64,000 nucleotides of DNA from Arenibacter nanhaiticus (GTDB lineage: Bacteria; Bacteroidota; Bacteroidia; Flavobacteriales; Flavobacteriaceae): positions 113,542-177,541 of the forward strand of contig NZ_FQYX01000006.1 in assembly GCF_900141935.1 (NCBI RefSeq). Direction: 5' to 3'. The position numbers and the translations under genes were made by a program. Every line of letters starts with the position of its first letter. Positions within the stretch are counted from its first letter, which is position 1. The notes under the pieces are model-generated. The model was not told the DNA's origin. It searched no databases and was given only the letters and a program-made list of their open reading frames with translations. This document shows, piece after piece, positions 50,562-61,024 of the stretch.

Positions 50562-53018
50562 ATGCAGTATTTCATCAACGTTGTTTTGCCGGTTCCTATT
50601 GAGAAGCTTTTTACCTATAGTATTTCTGCTGCCGAGGCAGAAATTATAAAGCCGGGAATGAGGGTAGCCGTCCCCTTTGGGAAATCAAAAATATATACGG
50701 CAGTAGTAGCCGAATTGCACCAGACTCCGCCCGAAGCTTACCAAGCGAAGGATATAGAGCATATATTGGACGACTATCCGGTCATTACAGAGATACAGCT
50801 CAAGTTCTGGAAATGGATTGCGCAATACTATCTTTGTTCGGTAGGGGAGGTGTTTAGGGCTGCCGTTCCTGGAGCACTGTTGCTAGAAAGTGAAACGCTT
50901 ATCCTGAGAAATGAAGAGGGGATTGTAGATGAAAATGCACTAAAAGACGACGAGTATTTGGTGTTCGAAGCGCTTCAGCATCAATCTATTTTAAGGGTTC
51001 AGGAGATCAGTCAGATCCTCAATAAAAAAAATGTACTTCCTTTATTGGATAGGTTGCTGCAGAAGAAAGTTATTGTACTCAAGGAAGAGGTGTTTGAGCA
51101 GTACAAGCCTAAGTTGGTGCGTTACGTGAAATTGGGAAAAGCATACAGCTCCGAGGAAGACTTGGCTGAGTTGTTGAATTCCTTGACAAGAGCACCTAAG
51201 CAAAGTCAGGTGGTGCTAGCGCTATTTCAGCTTCAGGCAGTAAGTAAAAAACCAATTAAAGTATCCGATTTGGAAAAGGCAGCAAACTGCTCGGCTGCCA
51301 GTATAAGAAGTTTGATCGATAAGGAAATCTTGGAGGAATATCTCATTCAGACAGATCGAGTGGTGTATGAGGGGGAAAAAGAAAATTCCGACCTCAAATC
51401 CCTTAATCCTTATCAGGAAAAAGCGCTAAAGGATATTAAAATTTCATTTCAGGAAAATAAAACAACCCTTTTACACGGAGTGACCTCTTCCGGAAAAACG
51501 GAGGTTTACGTAAAATTAATCGACGCATATATCCAGCAGGGAAAACAAGTCCTTTATCTATTGCCGGAAATAGCTCTTACTACCCAATTAATTTCAAGAC
51601 TGCAGAATTATTTTGGCGATAAGGTCGCTGTTTTTCATTCTAAATACAACGTACAGGAAAGAGTAGAGGTGTGGAACAATGTGCTGGGAAACAAGCCAAA
51701 GGCTCAAATTGTTATAGGTGCCCGTTCGGCCTTGTTTCTACCCTTTTATGAGTTAGGGCTCATTATTGTTGATGAAGAACACGAAAGTTCTTTTAAGCAG
51801 TACGATCCTGCACCGCGATACCACGCTAGGGATGCGGCAATTGTACTGGCCAGTTTGCATGGTAGTAAAATTCTATTAGGGTCTGCGACACCTAGTATGG
51901 AGAGTTTTTATAACGTTAAGACCTCAAAATACGGGTATGCGCGGATAGATAGGAGGTATGGAGACGTGCTGATGCCCGAAATGGAAATTGTCGATATCAA
52001 GGAACAAACTCGTAAAAAACGTATCAAAGGACATTTTTCGGAGCGACTGATCGAAGAAATTACCGAGGCTCTAGAACTTGGAGAACAAATTATTCTTTTT
52101 CAAAACCGAAGAGGGTATGCTCCTATAACGGAATGTTCTACCTGTGGCCATTCTCCTCAATGTCCAAATTGCGATGTTAGTTTAACCTTTCACCAGCATA
52201 GAAAACAATTGCGTTGTCATTATTGCAGTTATCATATGGCTTTGCAGAAAGCATGCTTGGCCTGTGGAAGCGCTACGATAGATACCAAAGGTTTTGGTAC
52301 CGAACAAGTAGAGCAAGAATTGCATGGCTTGTTTCCAAATGCTACCGTCGGGCGAATGGATTTGGATACCACTAGAGGCAAGCATGGGTATGAGAGAATT
52401 ATTACTTCCTTTGAAAGACAAGAGATCGATATCTTGGTGGGAACCCAGATGCTTACCAAAGGACTCGATTTTCGGAATGTCGGATTAGTAGGGATCATGA
52501 ATGCCGATACCTTGTTGAATTTCCCTGATTTTAGGGCTCATGAAAGAAGTTTTCAGCTCCTTACCCAGGTGGCAGGAAGGGCTGGGAGAACACAGAAAAG
52601 GGGGAAAGTGATTATTCAAAGTTATAATCCTTATCACCAGATTTTACAACAAGTGACTACTAGTGACTTTAAGGGGATGTTTCAAGAGCAATTATATGAA
52701 AGGGAGCAATTTAAGTATCCGCCAATTAACAGGATTATAAAGATAACCTTTAAACATAGAGATTATAATAAACTCAATGAGGCTGCCGAGTGGTTTACTC
52801 AATCGTTGAGAAACGTATTTGGAGACAACGTGCTAGGTCCAGAATATCCGCCGGTGTCCAGGATTAGAAACCTATACCTTAAAAATGCCATGTTGAAAAT
52901 ACACAAGGATTATTCCTTGGGCAGAACAAAAAATAGCATTAAAAAAATAGAGCATTCATTTAATGCTATCGCCCAATTTAGAGGCGTTCGTATAATTTAT
53001 AATGTAGATCACATTTAA
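50562..53018 (+). CDS. priA: Primosomal protein N' (replication restart helicase PriA)
   Basis: Recognises stalled forks and reloads the replicative helicase. The 818-residue protein has the 3'-DNA-binding domain (about 1-100; VVLPVPIEKLFTYSI), a winged-helix part, then the helicase core: Walker A GVTSSGKTEVY, Walker B VDEEHESSFKQYD and motif QVAGRAGRTQKRG. The zinc-binding insertion has eight cysteines (CSTCGHSPQCPNCD, CHYCSY, CLACGS). The reading frame ends against the convergent regulator gene with no gap. Confidence 0.96.
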   Translation: MQYFINVVLPVPIEKLFTYSISAAEAEIIKPGMRVAVPFGKSKIYTAVVAELHQTPPEAYQAKDIEHILDDYPVITEIQLKFWKWIAQYYLCSVGEVFRAAVPGALLLESETLILRNEEGIVDENALKDDEYLVFEALQHQSILRVQEISQILNKKNVLPLLDRLLQKKVIVLKEEVFEQYKPKLVRYVKLGKAYSSEEDLAELLNSLTRAPKQSQVVLALFQLQAVSKKPIKVSDLEKAANCSAASIRSLIDKEILEEYLIQTDRVVYEGEKENSDLKSLNPYQEKALKDIKISFQENKTTLLHGVTSSGKTEVYVKLIDAYIQQGKQVLYLLPEIALTTQLISRLQNYFGDKVAVFHSKYNVQERVEVWNNVLGNKPKAQIVIGARSALFLPFYELGLIIVDEEHESSFKQYDPAPRYHARDAAIVLASLHGSKILLGSATPSMESFYNVKTSKYGYARIDRRYGDVLMPEMEIVDIKEQTRKKRIKGHFSERLIEEITEALELGEQIILFQNRRGYAPITECSTCGHSPQCPNCDVSLTFHQHRKQLRCHYCSYHMALQKACLACGSATIDTKGFGTEQVEQELHGLFPNATVGRMDLDTTRGKHGYERIITSFERQEIDILVGTQMLTKGLDFRNVGLVGIMNADTLLNFPDFRAHERSFQLLTQVAGRAGRTQKRGKVIIQSYNPYHQILQQVTTSDFKGMFQEQLYEREQFKYPPINRIIKITFKHRDYNKLNEAAEWFTQSLRNVFGDNVLGPEYPPVSRIRNLYLKNAMLKIHKDYSLGRTKNSIKKIEHSFNAIAQFRGVRIIYNVDHI

Positions 53019-53711
53019 TTAAAAATTGTTCAGAGCTTCGGCAAGTTCGGTTTTTTTGTTTCTACTTAAAGGTATTTGTTTTCCGCTAACTTCTACGTTT
53101 TTGCTGTTAAACTTCTCTACCTTTTCTAGGTTTACGATATAGGATTTGTGAATCCTTAAGAATTTGTCTTCCGGTAATTGTTTTTCAAAAGATTTCATGG
53201 TCGATAATATGACGATATTCGCATCATCGGTGACTAATTTGATATAATCCCCCAAAGCCTCTATCCATTTAATTTCGTTAAGGATAACCTTTCTTTTCTT
53301 TAGGTTGCTTTTCACGAAAATGTGCTCTTCGTCTTCACTCACCTTATTGATTTGTTCGTATTTTAAAACAGCTCTCTTTACAGAGGCATCAAAACGCGAT
53401 AAGGTTATAGGTTTATGAAGATAATCCGTTACATCGTATTCAAATGCTTTTAAGGCATAGTCCGGCTTCCCTGTAATAAGAATTACTTGTGGGCTGTTGT
53501 CTAAAGATTCCAAAAGATCAAAACCTGTAATAATAGGCATTTCAACATCTAGAAAAATTAAATCAATCTCATTGTTCTTAATCCCGTTCTTGGCTTCTAT
53601 GGCATTGCTGTATTCCGCTACCAATGCCAAACTTGGATGATTGTTTACAAGTTTGGCGACCGCCATCCGCTGCATGGACGAATCGTCCACAATTATACAT
53701 CTTAACTTCAT
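53019..53711 (-). CDS. LytTR-family response regulator
   Basis: A 230-residue two-component regulator. The receiver domain (1-120) has the acidic pair in IIVDDSSMQR, the phospho-acceptor Asp in LIFLDVEMP and the Lys in YLHKPI. A short linker leads to a LytTR DNA-binding domain (about 130-230; IKWIEALGDYIKLVT, FLRIHKSYIVNLEKV). No histidine kinase lies next to it, so its partner is elsewhere. It is convergent with priA; the gene ends touch. Confidence 0.93.
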   Translation of the reverse strand: MKLRCIIVDDSSMQRMAVAKLVNNHPSLALVAEYSNAIEAKNGIKNNEIDLIFLDVEMPIITGFDLLESLDNSPQVILITGKPDYALKAFEYDVTDYLHKPITLSRFDASVKRAVLKYEQINKVSEDEEHIFVKSNLKKRKVILNEIKWIEALGDYIKLVTDDANIVILSTMKSFEKQLPEDKFLRIHKSYIVNLEKVEKFNSKNVEVSGKQIPLSRNKKTELAEALNNF

Positions 53712-53889
53712 AAATGGTTGATTTGTGGGGTTAAATCATCGACAAAGTACATAAAAATATGGGTGTCAAACAATAAAAGTTGTGAACATGGTCGAAATTG
53801 TTGTGTAGATGGCGATGACATTGGTTTATTTGATATTTTAGATTATAGTAAGGTGTTGTCCTATCTATAACGAAGATTTCTTTATTTTC

Positions 53890-53920
53890 TTGTGATTAGA
53901 ACAATTAATTGTTACTTTTG
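53890..53920 (+). promoter_or_regulatory. Bacteroidota-type promoter for rpsF-rpsR-rplI
   Basis: TTG at 53890 and TACTTTTG at 53913-53920 are 20 bases apart and fit TTG/TAnnTTTG. The predicted leader is only about 15 bases, too short for an S6:S18-type leader element. Confidence 0.7.
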
Positions 53921-53941
53921 CAGACTTAAAAATATAAACAT

Positions 53942-54280
53942 ATGAGCAATTACGAAACTGTTTTCATTTTAAATCCCGTTCTGTCTGAGACTCAGATAGA
54001 GGAAACAGTTAAGAAATTTGAGGATTTCTTAATTAACAAAGGAGCTAAAATGGTAGCCAAAGAAAACTGGGGACTAAAAAAATTAGCGTACCCAATCCAA
54101 CACAAGAAAAGTGGTTTTTACCATTTGTTCGAGTTTACAGCTGAAGGCGATGTTGTTTCTCCTTATGAACTAGAGTTCAGAAGAGATGAGCGAGTGATGC
54201 GTTTTCTAACTGTAAAATTAGACAAGCACGCCGTATCATGGGCAGAAAGAAGAAGAACAAAGTTAAAGACTAAAGCGTAA
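53942..54280 (+). CDS. rpsF: 30S ribosomal protein S6
   Basis: A 112-residue S6 protein with the usual opening [20 protein letters not shown], the central [20 protein letters not shown] and the closing [20 protein letters not shown]. It leads the operon with rpsR and rplI, with a Bacteroidota promoter just upstream. Unlike many bacteria, no ssb or priB lies between rpsF and rpsR. Confidence 0.97.
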   Translation: MSNYETVFILNPVLSETQIEETVKKFEDFLINKGAKMVAKENWGLKKLAYPIQHKKSGFYHLFEFTAEGDVVSPYELEFRRDERVMRFLTVKLDKHAVSWAERRRTKLKTKA

Positions 54281-54285
54281 GGAAT

Positions 54286-54582
54286 ATGGCATCTATAGAA
54301 CAACAAGCTAAAGGAAAAAAAGACGGAGAGATCAGGTATCTTACCCCGTTAAATATAGAGACTAATACTCAAAAGAAGTATTGTCGTTTCAAGAAATCTG
54401 GTATTAAATATGTAGATTACAAAGATCCTGATTTCTTAATTAAATTAGTAAATGAGCAAGGTAAATTGTTGCCAAGAAGACTTACTGGTACTTCCTTAAA
54501 ATATCAGCGTAAAGTGGCCGTTGCAGTTAAAAGAGCACGTCATTTAGCTTTAATGCCTTATGTTGGCGATTTATTAAAATAA
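54286..54582 (+). CDS. rpsR: 30S ribosomal protein S18
   Basis: A 98-residue S18 protein; the core [42 protein letters not shown] and [22 protein letters not shown] is complete (segments quoted in part). The N-terminal extension ([14 protein letters not shown]) is usual for the phylum. It lies five bases after rpsF. Confidence 0.97.
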   Translation: MASIEQQAKGKKDGEIRYLTPLNIETNTQKKYCRFKKSGIKYVDYKDPDFLIKLVNEQGKLLPRRLTGTSLKYQRKVAVAVKRARHLALMPYVGDLLK

Positions 54583-54595
54583 AAAGAAACGGACG

Positions 54596-55051
54596 ATGGA
54601 ACTTATATTAAAGGAAGACGTACAGAACTTAGGTTTTAAAGATGATTTAGTGACTGTTAAAAATGGCTTTGGTAGAAACTACCTTATCCCACAAGGATTG
54701 GCCGCTTTAGCTACATCTTCAGCAAAGAAAGTATTAGCTGAAAATTTAAAACAAAGAGCTCATAAAGAAAAGAAAATTGTTGATGCAGCCAAGAAAGTTG
54801 CGGAAGCTGTTAAACAATTGGAAATTAAGATTGCAGCAAAATCTGGTGCTGGGGATAAATTGTTTGGATCAATTACAAATATTGATTTGGCAGCAGCCCT
54901 AGAAAAAGAAGGACAGTCAATTGATAAAAAATATATCGCTATTCAAGGTGGTGCAGTAAAAAGGACTGGTCCTTACAATGCACAAATCAGATTGCATAGA
55001 GAAGTTATCTTTGATCTTGCTTTCGAAGTAGTTGCAGAAGCAAAAGCTTAA
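54596..55051 (+). CDS. rplI: 50S ribosomal protein L9
   Basis: A 151-residue L9 protein with the signature GFKDDLVTVKNGFGRNYLIP in the N-terminal domain, the long connecting helix, and the C-terminal RNA-binding domain (GDKLFGSITNIDLAAAL, RTGPYNAQIRLHREV). It lies 13 bases after rpsR and is followed by a strong terminator. Confidence 0.97.
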   Translation: MELILKEDVQNLGFKDDLVTVKNGFGRNYLIPQGLAALATSSAKKVLAENLKQRAHKEKKIVDAAKKVAEAVKQLEIKIAAKSGAGDKLFGSITNIDLAAALEKEGQSIDKKYIAIQGGAVKRTGPYNAQIRLHREVIFDLAFEVVAEAKA

Positions 55052-55073
55052 GACTTAATTACATAGTAATTTT

Positions 55074-55101
55074 AAAGGCCACAGAAATGTGGCCTTTTTT
55101 T
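55074..55101 (+). terminator. Terminator after rplI
   Basis: AAAGGCCACA pairs with TGTGGCCTTT around a GAAA loop, followed by T residues. Confidence 0.9.
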
Positions 55102-55152
55102 GTGTTACTTTTATAGAAACTGACCAAATGTTAATTCTAAAATCAAGTACAC

Positions 55153-58100
55153 ATGAAAAAAAAGCTATTTCTGGTTCTTACATTGTTGTGTTTTGGCCAA
55201 TTACTTCGGGCTCAAGTTACTACCGCCAATATCAGAGGCGTTGTTTTAGATGAGGAAGGCATTTCCTTATTAGGTGCTAATATTGTTGCAATTCATACGC
55301 CTACAGGAACCAAGTATGGAGCAATTACCAATGAAGACGGACGATTTAATTTATTAAACCTTAGGGTTGGTGGTCCTTACGAAATTACTATTTCTTATAT
55401 TGGGTTTAAAAGTAGAACTGAAACGAATGTTTTTCTAAGTCTAGGAAAAACCCAAAACTTCGAAGTACAATTGGTGTCAGATTCCCAGGCCCTGGAAGAG
55501 GTAGTGGTTGTTTCTGGTCGCGGTTCAGGTACTTTTGGAAGCGATAGGACAGGGGCGGAAACCAGTGTAGGGAGTCGGGAATTGACCCGGTTGCCCACCA
55601 TTTCGCGTTCTGCAGCAGATTTTACCCGTTTAGAACCTACCGCGAGTGGAAATTCCTTCGGTGGTAGAAACGATCAGTACAATAACTTTTCCCTGGATGG
55701 CGCAATTTTTAATAATCCGTTTGGATTAGATGCTCCCACCCCTGGTGGACAAACCGATTCTCAACCCATTTCTTTGGATGCAATAGAGCAAATACAAGTA
55801 AGTACAGCTCCTTACGATGTCACACAATCCGGATTTACAGGAGCCTCTGTCAATGCGGTGACTAAAAGTGGTACCAACGAATTACACGGTACCGTTTATG
55901 GGTTTTTTAGAAACGAAGATCTCACTGGAGGTAGGGTTAAGGGAGAAAAGGTTGTAAAACCGGCCTTGTCCCAAAACCAATACGGGATAAGTCTAGGTGG
56001 CCCCATTGTAAAGGACAAATTGTTCTTTTTTGCTAATTTTGAGCAGGATATTAGGGACGATTTGGGTACCAATGGATGGATTCCAAATACAGGGTCTGGA
56101 GCTGTAAACGAATCCAGAGTGCTAGAGAGTGATCTGGTAGCGGTTCAAAATGCCTTGTCTGTCTTTGGGTATGATACAGGAGCTTATCAAGGATTTACTT
56201 TTGGGGCAAAATCCCTAAAAGGAATTTTTAAATTAGATTGGAACGTCAATGATAATAACCGATTGGCTTTGATCTATAATTTTTTGGATGCCTCCAAGGA
56301 AAAATCGGCACATCCAACAGCAATAGCCTCTAGGGGTCCTAATTTTACTACTTTGCAGTTTAGGAATTCAGGATATGAAATTAACAATAAACTGCAGTCC
56401 TTTCAGTTAGAACTAAATTCCACACTATCCGATGAGGCAACAAACAAATTGCAGCTAGGGTATTCTTATTTTGACGATTTTAGAAATCCTTTTTCTGCTC
56501 CAGCTCCCATAATTACCATTCAGGACGGTAATGGTTCTAATTACATTATCGCTGGTCATGAGCCCTTTTCTATCAATAATACCCTGGATCAAAGAGTGTT
56601 TCAATTGAGTAACAATCTTAGTTTTTTTAAAGGGAACCACACCTATACCGTTGGCTTTTCTTTTGAGAAGTTTCAGTTTAAAAACTCCTTTAATTTAATT
56701 AATTACGAGTCCTTTAATTTCGGTATTTTTCCGTATTTCGGAATGTTCGCGCCTTATTCAAGTGTACAGGAGTTCTTGGATAATGCACAGCCCGGTGGGG
56801 TCGTGGAAAAGTATTTGGCGGCAACCCAAAATTCCTATAACTCTCGAAATGCGGCAGGGGCAGGAAATGACGGGGGATGGAGGCTCTCGGAGCTCAATGT
56901 GGGACAGTTGGCATTTTATCTTCAAGATGAATGGAATGCTACACAAGACTTTAAGCTTACCTATGGGGTTAGGGTAGATAAACCCCTTTATTTTAATACG
57001 GCCCGTTTAATTCAAAAGTATATCGATACAGATAATGGCGCTGTAAGGGATACCAGTATCCCGTATTTTAATCCCAATACGGGAGAAGAAGTATTCTTGA
57101 ACTCTACCACTATGCCCTCCTCAGATTGGTTGGTGTCTCCTAGAGTAGGGTTTAATTGGGATGTGAACGGAAACCGTGAAAATCAATTTAGAGGAGGATC
57201 GGGTGTTTTTACCGGCAGATTGCCATTTGTTTGGATAGGAAATCAGGTGAGTGGTGCCGATGATGGTTTTTTTCAATTAGTAGATCCCGATTTTAAATTT
57301 CCACAAGTATGGAGAACAAATTTAGGGTTGGATAAAAGGTTTGAAAACGGAATCATAGCAACGGTAGACGTATCCTATACCAAAGATATTAATGGGGCTC
57401 ATGTGCAGAACTGGGGGCAGCGAAATCCATCCTTAACCTTAAATAGTCCTGGGGATAATAGAGCGTATTACGCGGCTTCCGATAAAGGAAATAATGCCTA
57501 TGTCTTTACCAATTCCGATAAAGGAAGGGTGTGGAGCTTATCTATGAAAACTCAAAAGAATTTCCAGAATGGATTGTATGCTAGTCTGGCCTATAGCTTT
57601 TTAAATGCCAAGGATGTAAATTCCATCGAAGCAGAAATTACGGGTGATGCCTTCGATTTTAACCCTGTTGTAGGGAATTCTAATTTGGATGTTTTAAGTT
57701 ATTCCAAATATGGCGATACCCATAGGTTTATTGGGGTAGCTTCCAAACAGTTTGTGTATGGAAATGATCAATGGGCTACTACGGTTTCTGCATTTTTTGA
57801 ATACGCACAAGGGAATAGGTATAACTACACCTATGCAGGAAATATTAATGGGGATAGTTCTGGTCAAAACAACGATCTCTTATATATCCCTACAGCCAGT
57901 GAAGTAGCGCAAATGGCGTTTCCGGACAATTCACAAGCCCAGGCCTTTGAAGCTTATATTCAGCAAGATAATTATTTGAGTAAGCATAGAGGAGAGTATA
58001 TGGATCGCTATGGGGCTTTGACCCCCTGGAGAGGACGCTGGGATGTAAAGGTGCTGCAGGATTATAAATTCAGTCTTGATGGAGATAAAACCCATACAAT

Positions 58101-58320
58101 TCAGTTTAGTGTAGATGTTCTTAATTTTGGAAACCTCATAAATTCCAATTGGGGCGTAGTACAGCAACCAAACAATACAAGTCCGCTTGGGGTAAATGTA
58201 GATCCCGATACCCAAACAGCTACCTATAGCTTTAATCCTAACCAAACAAAAACAAATGGTTATGATGCCAGTCTGTTGTCTAGGTGGCAGGCACAATTCG
58301 GTTTGAGATATAAATTTTAG
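55153..58320 (+). CDS. TonB-dependent outer-membrane receptor with carboxypeptidase-regulatory domain (Oar-like)
   Basis: A 1055-residue outer-membrane protein. It has a signal peptide (LFLVLTLLCFGQLLRAQ), an N-terminal beta-sandwich (about 24-110; TTANIRGVVLDEEGISLLGA, TNEDGRFNLLNLRVGGPYEI), a plug domain (LPTISRSAADFTRLEPTAS, QIQVSTAPYDVTQSGFTGAS) and a large barrel ending LLSRWQAQFGLRYKF with a terminal Phe. The layout is that of Oar-like receptors rather than SusC, and no SusD partner follows. The ligand cannot be told. A terminator follows. Confidence 0.92.
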   Translation: MKKKLFLVLTLLCFGQLLRAQVTTANIRGVVLDEEGISLLGANIVAIHTPTGTKYGAITNEDGRFNLLNLRVGGPYEITISYIGFKSRTETNVFLSLGKTQNFEVQLVSDSQALEEVVVVSGRGSGTFGSDRTGAETSVGSRELTRLPTISRSAADFTRLEPTASGNSFGGRNDQYNNFSLDGAIFNNPFGLDAPTPGGQTDSQPISLDAIEQIQVSTAPYDVTQSGFTGASVNAVTKSGTNELHGTVYGFFRNEDLTGGRVKGEKVVKPALSQNQYGISLGGPIVKDKLFFFANFEQDIRDDLGTNGWIPNTGSGAVNESRVLESDLVAVQNALSVFGYDTGAYQGFTFGAKSLKGIFKLDWNVNDNNRLALIYNFLDASKEKSAHPTAIASRGPNFTTLQFRNSGYEINNKLQSFQLELNSTLSDEATNKLQLGYSYFDDFRNPFSAPAPIITIQDGNGSNYIIAGHEPFSINNTLDQRVFQLSNNLSFFKGNHTYTVGFSFEKFQFKNSFNLINYESFNFGIFPYFGMFAPYSSVQEFLDNAQPGGVVEKYLAATQNSYNSRNAAGAGNDGGWRLSELNVGQLAFYLQDEWNATQDFKLTYGVRVDKPLYFNTARLIQKYIDTDNGAVRDTSIPYFNPNTGEEVFLNSTTMPSSDWLVSPRVGFNWDVNGNRENQFRGGSGVFTGRLPFVWIGNQVSGADDGFFQLVDPDFKFPQVWRTNLGLDKRFENGIIATVDVSYTKDINGAHVQNWGQRNPSLTLNSPGDNRAYYAASDKGNNAYVFTNSDKGRVWSLSMKTQKNFQNGLYASLAYSFLNAKDVNSIEAEITGDAFDFNPVVGNSNLDVLSYSKYGDTHRFIGVASKQFVYGNDQWATTVSAFFEYAQGNRYNYTYAGNINGDSSGQNNDLLYIPTASEVAQMAFPDNSQAQAFEAYIQQDNYLSKHRGEYMDRYGALTPWRGRWDVKVLQDYKFSLDGDKTHTIQFSVDVLNFGNLINSNWGVVQQPNNTSPLGVNVDPDTQTATYSFNPNQTKTNGYDASLLSRWQAQFGLRYKF

Positions 58321-58344
58321 AATTATTGTGAATTTAATTTTTAA

Positions 58345-58378
58345 AAGGCTGGGCAAATCGCCTAGCCTTGTTATTTTT
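58345..58378 (+). terminator. Terminator after the Oar-like receptor gene
   Basis: AAGGCTGGGC pairs with GCCTAGCCTT (one G-U pair), followed by GTTATTTTT. Confidence 0.75.
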
Positions 58379-58470
58379 GCAGCAAAGTAAAAACAACACT
58401 TTAAATTGTTGTGAAGGCATTCATCGTGGCAGTGAAAATGAACCAAGCCATGTAAGTAAGATTTATACAA

Positions 58471-58941
58471 ATGAAATACACCAGACTCACCAGGCAACAG
58501 CTCGAGGAATTACATCAGGAATTTATTAATTTTTTGGCTACCCAATCAATTACGGGAGCGGAATGGGAAACTATAAAGAAAGAAAAACCCGAAGTGGCCG
58601 AAGAGGAGATAGATGTCTTTAGCGACTTAATTTGGGAAGGCGTATTGTCTAAGGTTGGTTATCTAGAAAATATATCGGCCCAACAGATGCATTTATTTCA
58701 TTTGGCAGAAAAGGAGATGAAACTCATTTCGGTGAAGGTAATGAATCCAGAAATCGACCTCCGTACCGAGCTAGGGTTTGGGTGGTTTAAAAAGAATTAC
58801 CAGTCAGATTTTGTGGAGTATTTAACCGCATCTAAAGCGTATACCGAAGATAAGAATCTAGACAAGTTTAATTTAATCAAACAAGGGGCGGTTATAACCA
58901 AGGGAGAATTGTATAAATGGTTTGACGACCTAATGCAGTAA
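58471..58941 (+). CDS. DUF6495-like hypothetical protein
   Basis: A 156-residue acidic cytoplasmic protein, mostly helical, with the opening YTRLTRQQLEELHQEFINFL and later ITGAEWETIKKEKPEVAEEE and SDLIWEGVLSKVGYLENIS. It matches, to my recollection, the flavobacterial DUF6495 family that is often found next to hisS. No motif points to a function. It lies 110 bases before hisS on the same strand. Confidence 0.75.
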   Translation: MKYTRLTRQQLEELHQEFINFLATQSITGAEWETIKKEKPEVAEEEIDVFSDLIWEGVLSKVGYLENISAQQMHLFHLAEKEMKLISVKVMNPEIDLRTELGFGWFKKNYQSDFVEYLTASKAYTEDKNLDKFNLIKQGAVITKGELYKWFDDLMQ

Positions 58942-59051
58942 AAAGCATGTACAGTTCAAAAGATGTCTCTTCTTTAAATAAGATTGCCGTCTAGGGGCCT
59001 GCTTTAAATCCATAAGTTATATCCAATAGTATTATACCACAATAAATTTAT

Positions 59052-60428
59052 ATGGCACAGAAACCATCCATTGCTAAGGGAACAAGAGATTTTTCCCCTT
59101 CAGAAGTCAATAAGCGGAATTATATTTTTGATATTGTAAAGAAACATTTTAAAACCTATGGTTTTCAGCCAATAGAAACACCGTCCTTCGAGAATTCCGA
59201 AACCCTAATGGGGAAATACGGAGATGAAGGCGATAGGCTTATTTTTAAGATTCTAAACTCTGGAGATTATCTGAGAAAAGTAGATGATAAAACCTATGAA
59301 AGTAAGGATGCGACTGCCATGACCGCTAAAATTTCGGAAAAAGCCCTTCGTTACGATCTTACGGTTCCTTTTGCTCGTTACGTGGTAATGCATCAGAATG
59401 AAATAGATTTTCCTTTTAAAAGATATCAGATTCAACCGGTATGGAGAGCCGATAGACCTCAAAAAGGTAGGTTTAGAGAGTTTTTTCAATGTGATGCCGA
59501 TGTGGTAGGTTCGGACTCTTTGCTTCAGGAAGTGGAATTTGTGCAGTTGTACGATGCTGTGTTTACGGAATTGGGACTGCAAGGAGTAAACATCAAGCTT
59601 AATAATAGAAAGATATTGGCGGGTATAGCCGAAGTGATCGGCGAGCGCGATAAATTGATAGATTTTACGGTAGCTTTAGATAAGCTAGATAAAATTGGTA
59701 TAGACGGAATTACCAAAGAAATGCGCGAAAAGGGTATTTCGGAAAAAGCTATTGAAGCCGCTGCACCTTTATTTTCACTAAGCGGAAGTAATTTAGAGCA
59801 GTTGGCGGTGTTAAAAGACTTGCTTAAAGATTCTGAGGAAGGAAGCAAGGGTGTGTCGGAGTTGACTTTTATTATAGAAACGATAGCTTCCTTAGGGTTG
59901 CAAACGGCAAAGCTAACAATTGATGTTACCCTAGCCCGTGGCCTTAACTACTATACCGGAGCTATTTTTGAAGTAGGGGCGCCAGAAGGTGTTCAAATGG
60001 GGTCTATTGGCGGTGGAGGCCGTTATGATGACCTGACCGGGATTTTTGGTATGAAAAATGTGAGTGGCGTCGGAATTTCATTTGGATTGGATCGTATTTA
60101 TTTGGTTTTGGAAGAACTGAACCTTTTTCCAGAGGCTATAGATCAATCCTTAGAAGTCCTTTGTGTTAATTTTGGTGAAAAAGAAGGCCTTGCAGCGCTA
60201 AAACTAGTGAGCCGGCTTAGGAAAATGGGTGTAAAATCGGACCTATATCCTTCGGCAGCCAAAATGCAAAAACAAATGAAGTATGCCAATAATAGAAATG
60301 TTCCTTATGTGGTGTTGATAGGGGAAGAAGAATTGGAAAACAATACTTTTGTAGTGAAGAATATGCTCATAGGCGACCAGAAAACCTACTCCCTAAACAG
60401 TCCAGAGGAGTTTATTAATGAATTATAA
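59052..60428 (+). CDS. hisS: Histidine-tRNA ligase
   Basis: Charges tRNA-His. The 458-residue class II synthetase has motif 1 around [20 protein letters not shown], motif 2 with [12 protein letters not shown] and [20 protein letters not shown], the HisRS-specific [15 protein letters not shown], and motif 3 [15 protein letters not shown]. The C-terminal anticodon-binding domain (about 365-458) is present. The last six bases overlap the convergent NUDIX gene. Confidence 0.97.
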   Translation: MAQKPSIAKGTRDFSPSEVNKRNYIFDIVKKHFKTYGFQPIETPSFENSETLMGKYGDEGDRLIFKILNSGDYLRKVDDKTYESKDATAMTAKISEKALRYDLTVPFARYVVMHQNEIDFPFKRYQIQPVWRADRPQKGRFREFFQCDADVVGSDSLLQEVEFVQLYDAVFTELGLQGVNIKLNNRKILAGIAEVIGERDKLIDFTVALDKLDKIGIDGITKEMREKGISEKAIEAAAPLFSLSGSNLEQLAVLKDLLKDSEEGSKGVSELTFIIETIASLGLQTAKLTIDVTLARGLNYYTGAIFEVGAPEGVQMGSIGGGGRYDDLTGIFGMKNVSGVGISFGLDRIYLVLEELNLFPEAIDQSLEVLCVNFGEKEGLAALKLVSRLRKMGVKSDLYPSAAKMQKQMKYANNRNVPYVVLIGEEELENNTFVVKNMLIGDQKTYSLNSPEEFINEL

Positions 60429-60971
60429 CCTTTTTTCAATGGCCTTGATGATGGTTTCATAATACCCGTGGTCATGGGGAACGTACTTTTTAGAGCTGCT
60501 ATTCTCATGTAGTTCCTCGATAAATTTAGAAAGCGGAATAAGGGCCAAGGCTTTTACTTCGCTTTCTTGTTTTGTTAGGTTTTCTAAATCGGTCTTTAGT
60601 TCGCATAAGAAGGTATGTCTAAACTCACAGTCTATTAAAGTAGGGTGATGGCGGTGAACAGATTTAAAGACACCTATTTTTATCAAATCCTTTTCAGAAA
60701 TTTTTAAACCTATTTCTTCTTCAACCTCCCTGACGGCAGATCGGAGCTTATCTTCCCCTGCGCCAATGTGTCCGGCTACCGAGGCATCCCAAAGCAAAGG
60801 GTGAGTGTCCTTGTTGTGTGCCCGTTGCTGAATTAGGACTTCACCTTTCTTATTGTAGCACCAAATAGTTACCGTGGGGTGAAAATAGCCCTTCTTGTGG
60901 GCCTCGGATTTCATCATGGTTTTTCCAGTAAAATTTCCCTCCGAATCCAAAATATCGATCAACTCGTCCAT
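60423..60971 (-). CDS. NUDIX hydrolase
   Basis: A 182-residue NUDIX protein similar to the isopentenyl-diphosphate-isomerase-like and YfcD branch. The Nudix box is [22 protein letters not shown], the Gx5Ex7REUxEExG pattern (residues about 67-88, quoted in part as REVEEEIG). The N-terminus ([20 protein letters not shown]) and [20 protein letters not shown] are typical of the branch. Substrate unknown. It is convergent with hisS and overlaps it by six bases. Confidence 0.87.
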   Translation of the reverse strand: MDELIDILDSEGNFTGKTMMKSEAHKKGYFHPTVTIWCYNKKGEVLIQQRAHNKDTHPLLWDASVAGHIGAGEDKLRSAVREVEEEIGLKISEKDLIKIGVFKSVHRHHPTLIDCEFRHTFLCELKTDLENLTKQESEVKALALIPLSKFIEELHENSSSKKYVPHDHGYYETIIKAIEKRL

Positions 60972-60987
60972 AGGTCTAAATTAGGGT

Positions 60988-61015
60988 ATAAAAAACCCTC
61001 CGCAAAGGGAGGGTT
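60988..61015 (-). terminator. Terminator after the M42 peptidase gene
   Basis: On the minus strand AACCCTCCC pairs with GGAGGGTT, followed by six T. It lies 10 bases after the stop codon at 61025. Confidence 0.82.
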
Positions 61016-61024
61016 GGTGTAGTG

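Noticed and set aside
57931..58497. A 188-codon antisense frame across the end of the Oar-like receptor gene
   Set aside because: It mirrors the coding strand of a clear receptor and crosses a terminator; composition is odd for a protein.
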